Assembly: GCA_030407315.1 (NCBI GenBank)
Contig: JALQPE010001673.1
Span: 28,811-92,810, forward strand
Reading direction: 5' to 3'
Source of the DNA: Asparagopsis taxiformis
Taxonomy: Eukaryota > Rhodophyta > Florideophyceae > Bonnemaisoniales > Bonnemaisoniaceae
DNA: 64,000 nt
In this document: positions 10,432 through 19,597 of the stretch, in pieces
Layout: the number at the start of each line of letters is the position of its first letter
Position numbering within the stretch: the stretch's first letter is position 1
Position numbers and translations under genes: made by a program
Notes under the pieces: generated by a model
What the model was told of the DNA's origin: nothing
Seen by the model: only the letters and a program-made list of their open reading frames with translations
Database searches by the model: none

Positions 10432-13068
10432 TTACGCCCTCGGGCGACTCGTTGCCCCGCCGCCGCCACTGCGGCCGCGACTGTCGCCACCGGTGACGTC
10501 ACATTGAGGCGACGCGTGCGCGCGTGGGCGATCGAGGGTCTTCAACGACTTGCACGGACTCTCCACCCGGGGAACTGCGTCGGTGGGTCTAGGAGTTGCC
10601 TCCTTTATGCCCTCAGACTCTTTTTCAGTACCCCCAGCGGTGGCGACACCAGTAACACCCGTCGCCGTAGGAGTAGCAACCGCGGAGGTTGGCTTACTCG
10701 TGGCGGGTTCGACCACAGCCACAGCCGTAGCAGTTCCCGCTGCTGTCGGGGCAGGAGCGACTGAGGTCGTCGCCTTGACAGCTTCGACTGCCATTGGGTC
10801 GGCCGGAGCAGAACCACCCGACGCTACCGCATCGGAAGCGCCCCTAGCCGACGGTGTAGGAGCGTTGGCAACGGGACGCGCGGCCATGACCGTCCCAAGA
10901 GGGGCTGTTATCGTCTCTTCAGACGTGGCCGCCGGGGCAGTCGCTGCACCCGAGGGTGACGCGGCGGGGACCCCCCGCCCGTGTAAGAACGCCATACCTG
11001 GGAAGGCACGCGCGAGCGCGTTACCAGGGAGGGGGCGTGACCCTTCAACGTCTGCTTGGCGAACGCGTAGGTCTTCTACCGTCATGATGGCGCGTGCGGC
11101 CCTAGCGCATATCGTGTTGGACTGCTGGTGCAGATCCCAGACCTGACAGAGCGCGCTCTGCAGGGCTAACTCCTGTTCCGCCAAATCACGCGCGTACCCC
11201 AGCCGGCTCTTGAACAAGTCATCGTGCTTTCGCTTCAGCAGCGTGTTCTCAGCCATCAATTCTGCTCGCAGAGTTTCCTTCTCGCCCTTAACCGTCGCCA
11301 AGGCAGCTTCGGCTGATACTCGCGCCGCTTTGCTTTGTGCCAATCGCTCTCGGCCCGCAGACACCGCGCGCTGGAGCTCTTCCACGCGCTTTTCCAAGGC
11401 CGAAGCATGCACAGTCATATCGGATGGGAGGGAACGGTCGGACGGCCGCGGCCGAGTAACCGACGACGGACCGGCTGAATCAGCCGGGACAGGCTCAACG
11501 GTGGCTATTTCTGCCGACGCGTCTGTGGCCGCCGGAGGACGCGCTGACCGGGGACCCGCGACGGGCAAGCCCGTTTCTTCCCGCGGAAGGAGAGGACGGC
11601 CGCCATGGGTCTGATACGATATGCAGTCCTCCACGAGTCGCCCTAGGGTAACGTAATCCCACCCCCTGGCCATCCAACCTCCCATAAGGGGTTGCGCGGC
11701 AGTGTATTCGAGGACCCTAAGGGGGATGCCCAACTCGAGGCGTACTCCGAACAGGTACGACGATAAGTCGATCGAATGCGAGACCGGGTCCATTGGTACC
11801 CACTTGCTCAGCCGACGCGTCGGTTCGTAAGGAGAATTGGGTAGCGGCACGATGTCCACCGTCTCCCACGGGAATGTTTCGTGCAAACGATAGAAATGCT
11901 CGAGCAACTCGGGCGTGACATCGAAGCACTCGAAATTGCGGATGAGTCCGCTAGGCCAGATGGGTGCCTCGACGCCCAAAGAGCGTATCTTCTTGAACAT
12001 CTCCTCAGGGACTTGGTGCATGCGGTTTTGCGCCACAATATTCTCCAACCACGTCGCGGCGTAGTAGCACACCCACTCCGTATGGGCCATCTTGTCCAAA
12101 ACCCTCGCGAGGGTACCCCCGTCCGAGCTCACCAGGTGTGACGCTGCATAGCGGTACACGAGCGGCATCGGGAACAAGACCTCCCATTCGGGGATTTCCA
12201 TCCAACGGGGTATGCGAGCATAGTAACGTCGGCGCAACCTGGTCGGGATGCGCACGTATTCGACGTCCTTGAACGTTATGACGTAACCCCGCGGACCCGG
12301 CCGGAGATGCAGCGGTTGGTTACTTGTTTGAGGAAACGTGCGCCGACGTTCGTCGCGATACTCCCCACCCCACCGCTGGCGAATCCAGCGCACTGGGAAC
12401 ATTGGAGCCTGGTCCGCCAGTAGACGAATGTCCACCTCAGCGAAATCGTCAACCAACGCCCCAAGTTGGTCTAATTTGATCCAACGGGCGATCATTCGAA
12501 CCATTGGTTCGTCTTCTGGTTCACTGAGGTGATACACGTCGCTCGGGAAGTTGGCCGGGATGGTGATACGGCATCGGCCATGCTCCATGCGCTTGCGCAT
12601 TACTTGATCCGCCACGGCGGCTCCGTGAGTTCCTTTGATGCATTCGAACCGTTCCAGGACGGGGCGGCGCAACGGCAAGCGTCCGTATGACTCGTAGCTG
12701 CGGTAACCGGGTGCGCGCGAGAGCTCGTGCCCGAAGGCGTCCTGATGATGGATGAAGGATTGCGTGTGAAGCGTCCGCATCCATTCCACCACCCTCGTCT
12801 CATGCCCAGGGGCAACTCCAGCCGACGGGGCTACCGGAGGTTTCGTCAACCATAAAGGCCGCGGCGCCCGCGGGGACGGTGACCCGTAATAAGGATCTCG
12901 TCGCGTCCCTTGAGACTCCGGGGTTCCCCCGGTTAATTGAGAGTGTCCGGGGATGTCTGCCGTCTTGCCCGAGGGCAAAGTGTTGACCAGGTTCAACACC
13001 TCACCCAGCTTGGCGGCCATGGCCGGTGACTCAGCTTCGCCAACGAGGCGAGCCAACGCAGAGTACAC
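10432..13068 (-). CDS. large antisense ORF of element 1 (unknown)
   Basis: An open frame of about 878 codons on the strand opposite gag-pol, between pol and the 3' LTR. I recognise no family. The first ~520 residues look globular, rich in W, Y, R and P (RWMEIPEWEVLFPMPLVYRY near nt 12180). A heptad-rich coiled coil follows (ALEKRVEELQRAVSAGRERL onward, nt 11400-11080). The last 250 residues are A/P/T/V-rich and low-complexity. The first in-frame codon used here is a GTG at 13068; the same frame is open again upstream from an ATG at 13659 to a TGA at 13135. Element 2 has an antisense ORF in the same place with a similar order: low-complexity, globular, coiled coil, basic tail. The length and protein-like composition argue for a real gene. 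Its role is unknown. Confidence 0.65.
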   Translation of the reverse strand: MYSALARLVGEAESPAMAAKLGEVLNLVNTLPSGKTADIPGHSQLTGGTPESQGTRRDPYYGSPSPRAPRPLWLTKPPVAPSAGVAPGHETRVVEWMRTLHTQSFIHHQDAFGHELSRAPGYRSYESYGRLPLRRPVLERFECIKGTHGAAVADQVMRKRMEHGRCRITIPANFPSDVYHLSEPEDEPMVRMIARWIKLDQLGALVDDFAEVDIRLLADQAPMFPVRWIRQRWGGEYRDERRRTFPQTSNQPLHLRPGPRGYVITFKDVEYVRIPTRLRRRYYARIPRWMEIPEWEVLFPMPLVYRYAASHLVSSDGGTLARVLDKMAHTEWVCYYAATWLENIVAQNRMHQVPEEMFKKIRSLGVEAPIWPSGLIRNFECFDVTPELLEHFYRLHETFPWETVDIVPLPNSPYEPTRRLSKWVPMDPVSHSIDLSSYLFGVRLELGIPLRVLEYTAAQPLMGGWMARGWDYVTLGRLVEDCISYQTHGGRPLLPREETGLPVAGPRSARPPAATDASAEIATVEPVPADSAGPSSVTRPRPSDRSLPSDMTVHASALEKRVEELQRAVSAGRERLAQSKAARVSAEAALATVKGEKETLRAELMAENTLLKRKHDDLFKSRLGYARDLAEQELALQSALCQVWDLHQQSNTICARAARAIMTVEDLRVRQADVEGSRPLPGNALARAFPGMAFLHGRGVPAASPSGAATAPAATSEETITAPLGTVMAARPVANAPTPSARGASDAVASGGSAPADPMAVEAVKATTSVAPAPTAAGTATAVAVVEPATSKPTSAVATPTATGVTGVATAGGTEKESEGIKEATPRPTDAVPRVESPCKSLKTLDRPRAHASPQCDVTGGDSRGRSGGGGATSRPRA

Positions 13069-13134
13069 TTGTCCCCCAGCGGGGCCGGGACGGATCCCGC
13101 AGATGACTCCCCAGGGAGACGGCCACGATTACCG

Positions 13135-13659
13135 TCACTTGTGATTCTCGGCGGAGCCGGTACCGAAGGGGAGACGCCCCGTCCCTGTCGACCGGGAGTT
13201 TGGCCCCCCCCTGGCTGCAGTGGAGCCAAAACGCGGAGGGCGGTTGCCGCCACCTGTGGGGGTGAAATACGAAACACCCGAGGGGATGACAGAATCGCGC
13301 GCAGGCCGCGGCCGTGGGTGGTTATAGTAATAACTTGGCATCACTTCAGTCCCCGCATAAGGGTCAGAAAAGCCTTGCGTGGCTGCTGCGGCAGGAGCAT
13401 AGAGGTCAAGATAAGAGCCCGGCAACGGTTGATGGGCTGCCGCGCGCGCTGTCACCGCCGAGGCGGTATTGGTCGGAGTACTCGTTGCAGGCAACGAGCG
13501 AGTAGACTCCCGAGGGTTGTTGTCGACGTCGCCTTTCGCGTCGGGATGCGGAGGCGTCATGATTCCCCACTCGCTGAATTGGATCGGGATAGGGGAAACG
13601 GAAGTGACGAGTCGCTGTGAGGAGGAAGAGAAGGAAGGTGGGGGAGTTGATGGATACAT
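13135..13659 (-). CDS. short antisense ORF upstream of the large one, element 1
   Basis: 174 codons from an ATG at 13659, rich in S, P, T and Y, ending at TGA (13135-13137). It is in the same frame as the 878-codon ORF and only about 67 bases upstream of it. It may be the N-terminal exon of one spliced gene, a part of that gene separated by a stop mutation, or a short upstream ORF. No domain is visible. Confidence 0.4.
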   Translation of the reverse strand: MYPSTPPPSFSSSSQRLVTSVSPIPIQFSEWGIMTPPHPDAKGDVDNNPRESTRSLPATSTPTNTASAVTARAAAHQPLPGSYLDLYAPAAAATQGFSDPYAGTEVMPSYYYNHPRPRPARDSVIPSGVSYFTPTGGGNRPPRFGSTAARGGPNSRSTGTGRLPFGTGSAENHK

Positions 13660-14048
13660 GATACCTGCGCGCAGGAGCGCGCCAGTTTAAGAAGGGGAGA
13701 GTGTGGGACTCGTCCCGTATTGCGCTGCGAGCGGTCGCGGGGGGGACAATTCCAGGCGTCTGGAATGGGCGCCAGGAAGGGTCGCGTAAGCGGTACGCTC
13801 GAGAGCGTGAGTGGGTGCTCGATAGGGAATCAGCCGCGAAGAGCCGCGTTGGGAATCAATGGCCGCGGTGACGTGGCAAGGCAATTGTCGCCCAAGGGCG
13901 AATGGGCGCGTGCCGCCTTGCATTGGCACCGGGCCACATTGCTTGCGCGGGACCCTTCGGCGAGCGTGCAACGTGTAGCGATATAGGCGCGATTAGTCAC
14001 ACACGTGTGCGAGCGGGAGGATTCTCCCGTTACAGTTGTGCACGTGTA
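13660..14048. other. region between antisense ORF and 3' LTR, element 1
   Basis: No gene seen. It ends with a purine-rich stretch GAGCGGGAGGA at about 14010-14020, the best candidate for the polypurine tract. It lies 15-30 bases before possible LTR starts (TGTGCACG at about 14035 or TGTTACGG at 14049). A promoter for the antisense ORF would be expected here, but no motif is clear. Confidence 0.45.
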
Positions 14049-14975
14049 TGTTACGGCTAGCCGTTTCTATTAGTTTACACGTAGCAACGTAGCAGCTTAC
14101 TCTGTAAGGCCCCTGGGCCACATAAACACCCCACAAGGTCCATTGGACGCCGGACCGGGACCATTGGTCCTGGTCCGGTCCCGGCAGTCTCGTTGACCAT
14201 TTAAGGTCAACGGATTGACCACTAAGCTACAATAAAGGTAGATCGTCTCGGTTCCAAATCTTTCGACCGTGGTCGTTTAACTTACAACTAAACGGCGGCG
14301 GCAGTTCCCTTACCGGATACCCGCTGCTCCGTTTCGATCTCCAATTGGGGATCGCTCGCACATTTCCCCAATTGCCCGCCGCGAGCCTCCTCCGGCGGGG
14401 GTGCACGTGGATTGCCCTAGGGCATTTCGTCTCCACGGTAGTGGAGAACCTTCCCGCTTCTTTTAACGCCGCTAGGCGACCGGGAGGGGCCTTCCGCCCA
14501 CCGGGACAAGGCTGCCGACTGGGAGTGCTGTCGGTTGGCACCCCCAGCCGGTCAACCGAAGCCAACGCCCGCAGGCTTTTCAAACGGTCCCGACCGCTGC
14601 CGTCAGTGGTATCACAGTTGCGGAATACGTCGTGTGAAAACCACGCGTGGAGGCGACCACAATCCCCGCGGGGATCCATCGCGCTAAGTGCCTAGTTAAC
14701 CCTTGAGTGGGTTGAGGACGGCCACAGCCGATAGATCCCTCCGGCAGGTTAGATCCAGCCGTCCCGGACCCCGCTCTACCACCCGCTACCGGGTTGGGAG
14801 ACAGGTGTCCGGGCTCCGAGGGATCGATCCACCCGACACAGCCCTCGGGCTACTAGGATCGCACGAGGCGTCAACCTCGTGGAATCGGCGCTCTCACTCG
14901 TGAGTTCGAAGCCTTATCCCTATCCTCTAATCCTCCTCGGAGGTATAATCCATCTACAAGGGCTAAGGTCCTACA
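14049..14975 (+). repeat. 3' LTR of element 1
   Basis: Bases 14079-14975 match 1-897 exactly. The start is set at TGTTACGG (14049) because LTRs of this type begin TGT and end ACA; 14035 (TGTGCACG) is an alternative. It ends CTACA at 14975, followed by ATCCT, the presumed 5-bp target duplication whose partner is outside the window. Confidence 0.88.
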
Positions 14976-14987
14976 ATCCTTTACTAA

Positions 14988-15683
14988 CTTCTCTATCTTT
15001 ACACTAGAATCATCTACCATAGGATCACCTGGGGGTTGAAACGTAAAATAAGTGGTGGTTGTGGTTCCTCCAAGAAGCTGAAGGATGTTCCCGTTGGTTC
15101 CACCAGCTGTGGAATCGAAGTCGATCGTATTTTGGAATTTGATGATGATTCCACGGTTGATGGAACCATCGCCGGTGTAACTCCTACAATATTGGGGAAA
15201 GGTCGGAATCAATTTAGCGAGTTTTTGCCCTTGCATGTCGTTTTCTGTTGGACTCTGCCAAAGAAAAGCACTGATATCGTTACAGTCGCTATGGTACTCC
15301 CACAAGGTGTCATGGATTCCATGTTTGAAGTGGATGTTGTAGACGGTGGAATGGTGTTGGAACTGAAAATGTAATAGCCAAGTGCAATTTCAGTGCACGA
15401 GGAATTGCATACTAAATGGTTTACGCAAGGAAATTCTATGAACTACGTAGATATTAGAGGGAATGCGTTTGAAAAATCGTTGAAGCTGAAGCGATCTAAC
15501 GCTCATGAGAAACTATTCTCGCGCGCGCGATTCCCACTGCCGTTTACTGTGCGTCCAGAAATCTTTGAACAGCAAAATATGATAACCCCACCATCCTCCG
15601 TAGCTGTCGTTTATGTTGACCTTATTTCATCTAAATCTGACTACGGGATATCACGGAACAGTAATACGCTTGAAAAGCTTTAG
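14988..15683 (+). pseudogene. remnant of an unknown algal-type protein gene
   Basis: A frame open from 14988 encodes LPQGVMDSMFEVDVVDGGM near nt 15300-15353, then hits TAA-TAG at 15372-15377. It continues in the same frame after Pro to 15683, with the motif ARFPLPFTVRPEIF at about nt 15520-15565. Both halves recall an unnamed protein family I remember from diatom and other algal genomes, in which LPxGV...V.V..dG..L.l...WP is followed by a PLPF.V segment; the two stops fall where the WP would be. This is memory, not a search. Element 1 abuts the 5' side, so the beginning may be lost. The opposite strand is also open over much of this stretch, which lowers confidence in the strand. Confidence 0.45.
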
Positions 15684-15839
15684 AGGGTCAAGTAAACTTA
15701 AACTAGTTCTGTAAATTGCATCACATCATCTTCATAAACTACTATCGTTGTAGAAAGTAAGTATATGTACTTGACGCACATCCCTGAAAATCACCCCCAC
15801 TAAAACTTAGATTAAGTCTCGTCAAGTCTGTCCGCCAGT

Positions 15840-16061
15840 ATGGCAGATGAAAGCCAAAGACAGCGAAGTGACGAATCATCTACAGCTTTACCGATTGATG
15901 CACCTCGCTCACCAATCAGGGGTCTTCTTCTACCGCTACTACCCAATTTGTGTGCTATCCTGATCACATTCGCCCCCCTTTTCAAAGATGTCAATTCATT
16001 CATGCACAAGTTCTTGAATGAGACAGGGTTGGCTTGGCTAATGTGCATGTCCACCCGATGA
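15840..16061 (+). pseudogene. possible N-terminal anchor of the allantoinase gene
   Basis: 73 codons from the ATG at 15840: a charged start (MADESQRQRSDE), then one hydrophobic stretch LLLPLLPNLCAILITF, ending at 16061 just where the allantoinase frame becomes recognisable. Plant allantoinases begin with an N-terminal membrane anchor, so this could be the anchor of the same protein, put out of frame by a small indel near 16030-16060. It could equally be an unrelated short ORF. Confidence 0.35.
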
Positions 16062-16435
16062 TATTTCCCAAACCACCATACGTTTTGTTCTCAACAAATG
16101 TCTTACTTACCTCGGCGGCAATTTCTCCAGCCTATATCTCTGTTTCAATTCACGATAAAATTGCATCATTACAACCATCTCTCATCGGATCCGCGTTTGC
16201 TGGAGATATTGTTGATGTTTCCCCGCTTTTGATTATGCCAGGATTGATTGACCCGCACGTACATATCAATTCACCGGGTAGAGATGCATGGAAAGGTTTT
16301 GATACAGCCTCTCGTGCAGCTGCAGCTGGCGGCACGACAACCGTTCTTGATATGCCATTGAATAATATTCCTTCCACGGTCAATAAGGGTGCACTATTAC
16401 AAAAGATCAAAGCACTAGCGGCGTCTCATGCTGTG
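16058..16435 (+). pseudogene. allantoinase, 5' part, interrupted by element 2
   Basis: Allantoinase is a zinc amidohydrolase that opens the allantoin ring in purine catabolism. From the ATG at 16058 the frame gives a leading beta-rich segment, then GLIDPHVHINSPGR with the metal-binding HxH pair, AWKGF, ASRAAAAGGTTTVLDMPLN and N-IPST, all in the family order. The frame is open up to the retrotransposon at 16436 and resumes, in the same phase, at 29913. The 5-bp target duplication (16431-16435) falls in an Ala-Val codon pair. Only about the first third of the usual ~450 residues is recognisable over both parts, so the gene is broken beyond the insertion itself. Confidence 0.85.
16431..16435. 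other. target-site duplication of element 2, left copy
   Basis: CTGTG directly precedes the 5' LTR start TGTAGTATACG at 16436. The same five bases follow the 3' LTR end at 29908-29912. Removing the element and one copy restores the allantoinase phase. Confidence 0.92.
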
Positions 16436-17095
16436 TGTAGTATACGTGGCAATTCCGAAATTGCAAATATTTACGTTTTTCCGCGGAATTCGAATCTCGG
16501 CGGACACGACCGGCGACAGCAATGCACGAACATTGCTGGCGCATGCGCGCGCGCAACCGGCACACGTGTGCAACGAACGTACTGGCAACGGCCAACGGAC
16601 CAACGGGTCCCTACGTGTGACCCACAAGGTCCTTTCCCATTCGGGGACGTTACGAGCAGTGTTTACACTGTAAAGCGATGCCATCGTGGCCATATAGGTA
16701 TTGGCATCGTGCCGGGAGGGAAAGGGGACAAGACAACGATCGGGCAACGGCTCTAGTCTACGACTGACTTCTACGTTTTACGTTTACGTTTTGCCTAGCG
16801 AGGCTTCGTCTCCGTCGAGCTGCGTACTCCCTACCCATCGCCGCACGTAAGGCTGATTGCGTGTAGTGCCTCCGGGCTTGGTTGAGAGCGCCTCCGGTGA
16901 CGTACCACCTCGTTTGCTAACGTAATCCTCGCGTGGATTGTTGCGTCGTGACGCTCGTGTCTACTCGCTAACCACTCTACCTTCTACCGTTCTAACAATA
17001 CAGTCAAACACCAGCGGGTGGACTGCTCGTTTCGTTTCGTAAGGACAGCGTGTCCGTAGCTCGTACCAGCTATCTAGAACTAACGTGGTTCCACA
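16436..17095 (+). repeat. 5' LTR of element 2
   Basis: 660 bp, starting TGTAGTATACG and ending GTTCCACA. It equals 29248-29907 except for one T/C difference at 16785. Boundaries are fixed by the flanking CTGTG duplication and by the primer site that starts at 17097. Confidence 0.95.
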
Positions 17096-17096
17096 C

Positions 17097-17115
17097 TGGT
17101 CTCTCGACCTAGAAG
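17097..17115 (+). other. primer-binding site of element 2
   Basis: TGGTCTCTCGACCTAGAAG begins one base after the LTR end and is identical to the site in element 1. The two families therefore use the same tRNA primer, possibly tRNA-Tyr. Confidence 0.88.
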
Positions 17116-17194
17116 TTGCTACGAGCATAACGACAACCAACGAGGTTGAGCTCTTTTACGTTAACGAAAAGCTACGTGCTACAGACGACGGTCT

Positions 17195-19597
17195 ATGAAT
17201 TACGCTGTGTCGAATTCCAGCGCGTCGCCCAGGCAACCGTTGCCAACGTCAGCGGACGCCGAAGCCGACGTGGCCTTGTCAGCAGAAGCGATCTTCGCGA
17301 CTGATCGATCTATCCCGCCGGATATCGAGGCGATCGGCCAGCTACCACGTACGGTAAGCCCGTTTGAGTCCGTGAGTATGGACCCCGCAACGCGCGGTCA
17401 GCTCAACGAAGGGAACGTGACTCCCACGGCACTACGTGTAGTGTACGAAGACCTTCGAGGTCACATCGAAAGGGCGAGCGACGCGGCCGTCGACGAAGCC
17501 GTAAGGCAGAGACTCGGAGTCTCGGAGCGCGAAGCTCGTGCGTTACGTGAACGCTCAGCGACCCTCGAACGGGAAAACGAAGATTTACGAAACCGCCTCT
17601 CCGCCGTGGAGGGAAGACTCGACTCGTTTGTCGTAGTATTCAACGAAATCGTCGCCGGACGTTCCGCTCCGCCGAGCGGAAGCGATCCGAATTACGAAGG
17701 CTCGCGCGCCTATAACTCGCAATCCTCCCCGGCCGTTCCGGGAGGATACCCACCAACACCCGGTCCGACGACCCCGACAACGTACGGAAGGGGGGCGACA
17801 GTGCAACGAGCCATCGCCCACCCCGACGAGACGCCACGAAGGCAATTACGTTTTAACGATACGCCAGACCACGCGCGGTCGGCGGACGCAGCACGTGCTG
17901 CGCAATTCGATACGAGAGCTCCCCCGCCACGTGAGACGTACATTCCGTGGCTGGGTACGTTCGGCACGACGGACACGCGAGTCCACGAAAACGAACGTGC
18001 CGACGCGGTACGCTTACCAGGGAACGCCCTCGGACCCGTTTGCCACGCGTTGGCAGAGCACACGACAATGCTCGACGCATTTGCGAACGTGGTGTCGTAC
18101 CGCATGTACCGACTTAACGATGTACGTGAACATCTCTACGTGAACGAGAGTCAAAGCGTACATAAGCTCAAACGTGAGCTGGAGGGACTTTTCCCTACGT
18201 TAAAGCCGTTCTCCGGCCGGAATCCGATTACGTTACTCGGATTCCTCGCCCAAATACGTGATGGGTTCAGCACACTCGGAGTGTGCGAGGGAGTGGCAGT
18301 ACGTGCGCTGCACTTCTTCCTCGAAGGGGACGCCCGACGGTTCTACGATTCCCAGTGTACGACTGGTGTGATCACGACTGATCCGACGAAGAGGTTCTCG
18401 TGGCCTCACGTGATCAACGCGTTGATCAAACGATACCTGCAAGACGACGTGCTGCAGGAGGCCTACGAAAAGGTCACGATGATCACGCAGAGTCCTAACG
18501 AGGACGAGAATCAGTACGCTGATAGACTCGACACCGCCACGCGGGCGTGTAACTACGTGTTTACGGATCGACTCCTCGTTCACCACTACGTACGTGGTTT
18601 GCTGCCCTCGACGCGGGCAGCAGTGACGGAACGACTCCGGTCACTCCCCGAACGAGAGAGGAACGACCTCACCGTTGTGAGACGATTGGCGACGGCCGAA
18701 GGAACGACCTTCCGTGCACGTACGGCAGCTGTCGCGTCAGCCGCGAAACCGAAAGTGCGGTTTCCGGTGAAGCCTACGTTGGCTATTTCCGACCACGAGT
18801 CGAGGAAGTTCGCGGACTACGATGAGTCCGCGTACTTACGTAATGAACGGGCTAACGAGCCCAGTTACCACGATGGTAACCTGAACATCCCCGCGAGGGA
18901 CGACGACGACGTGTCGCTCGCTGCGGTTCACGTTGCCGAGAATTTGGAGGCGATCCTCTTCACGAACGGGCCGCCGCCCAACGATACGAAAACGGCAAAC
19001 GAAAAGCCGGACGAGCTCGAAGCTCGATTGAACCGTCCATGCGAGGACGTGCCGAAGCTCACGAGCGAGCAGACGCAATTGGCGCACTCCGTAATCCCGA
19101 ATGATTACTGGACGCTGTCGTGTTGGTCATGCCGCGAAGATGGCCACTCGACGTTTACGTGTCCGCGTCTGACGCCAGATCAACGGATCTTTTTCGCGTA
19201 CAAGTACTACCTCTTCCACGTGAAGAGCAACCCACGTCAGGCTGAGTACTTCCGCCAACGAATGGCTAAACGTAACCAGGAACGACCTGGTGAGCGAGGG
19301 AACGTGACCCCGCGGAGGTACGGCACGCCGCCTACGATACTCCGAAACCCCAATCGTGACGGGGGAAGGCCCTTCGACAGGCGCCGCGGCGACTTTCGTA
19401 ATGACCGACGTGACCCCCGCCCGTGGGCGAACGAACGAAATGGCCAACGTAATGGCCGCAGCGGAGTCTACGTGACGACCTCCGCTGACGAAACACCACC
19501 CGAGGTGGAAACGAGTCACGATGACGAACGAGCTTCGTGGGCTCACGACGACGACGTGTCGAACGGCCTCGCGCCGGAAAACGACCAGGCGATGTAG
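17195..19597 (+). CDS. gag: gag polyprotein of element 2
   Basis: 800 residues from the ATG at 17195, 100 bases after the LTR. A coiled-coil-like segment (EREARALRERSATLERENED, nt 17525-17584) lies before a disordered P/T/R-rich stretch. The gag core spans nt 18180-18680 (LKPFSGRNPITLLGFLAQIR; YEKVTMITQSPNEDENQYADR). One CCHC knuckle, CWSCREDGHSTFTC, is at nt 19121-19162. After it comes an R/N/D-rich tail. The stop lies in GGCGATGTAGG, the same 11 bases as at the gag stop of element 1. Pol overlaps in the -1 frame. Confidence 0.9.
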   Translation: MNYAVSNSSASPRQPLPTSADAEADVALSAEAIFATDRSIPPDIEAIGQLPRTVSPFESVSMDPATRGQLNEGNVTPTALRVVYEDLRGHIERASDAAVDEAVRQRLGVSEREARALRERSATLERENEDLRNRLSAVEGRLDSFVVVFNEIVAGRSAPPSGSDPNYEGSRAYNSQSSPAVPGGYPPTPGPTTPTTYGRGATVQRAIAHPDETPRRQLRFNDTPDHARSADAARAAQFDTRAPPPRETYIPWLGTFGTTDTRVHENERADAVRLPGNALGPVCHALAEHTTMLDAFANVVSYRMYRLNDVREHLYVNESQSVHKLKRELEGLFPTLKPFSGRNPITLLGFLAQIRDGFSTLGVCEGVAVRALHFFLEGDARRFYDSQCTTGVITTDPTKRFSWPHVINALIKRYLQDDVLQEAYEKVTMITQSPNEDENQYADRLDTATRACNYVFTDRLLVHHYVRGLLPSTRAAVTERLRSLPERERNDLTVVRRLATAEGTTFRARTAAVASAAKPKVRFPVKPTLAISDHESRKFADYDESAYLRNERANEPSYHDGNLNIPARDDDDVSLAAVHVAENLEAILFTNGPPPNDTKTANEKPDELEARLNRPCEDVPKLTSEQTQLAHSVIPNDYWTLSCWSCREDGHSTFTCPRLTPDQRIFFAYKYYLFHVKSNPRQAEYFRQRMAKRNQERPGERGNVTPRRYGTPPTILRNPNRDGGRPFDRRRGDFRNDRRDPRPWANERNGQRNGRSGVYVTTSADETPPEVETSHDDERASWAHDDDVSNGLAPENDQAM

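Larger units (their letters stand above)
1..14975 (+). mobile_element. Ty3/gypsy chromovirus, element 1 (5' end clipped)
   Basis: An LTR retrotransposon about 15 kb long. Bases 1-897 recur without any difference I could find at 14079-14975, so they are the 5' and 3' LTRs. Between them lie a primer-binding site, gag with a zinc knuckle, an aspartic protease, reverse transcriptase, RNase H, integrase and a C-terminal chromodomain. Then come a 2.5-kb repeat-bearing gap, a large minus-strand ORF and the 3' LTR. The order protease-RT-RNaseH-integrase is that of Ty3/gypsy, and the chromodomain places it among chromoviruses. Identical LTRs indicate very recent insertion. The left target-site duplication is outside the window; the five bases after the 3' LTR are ATCCT. 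Confidence 0.93.

Noticed and set aside
10550..11146. Plus-strand Ala/Val-rich ORF opposite the antisense ORF of element 1
   Set aside because: Complement of the low-complexity tail of the longer minus-strand frame.
14871..15305. Minus-strand ORF running from the LTR into the unknown remnant
   Set aside because: It crosses the LTR boundary, which a host gene could not have done before the insertion, and the plus strand shows better motif order.
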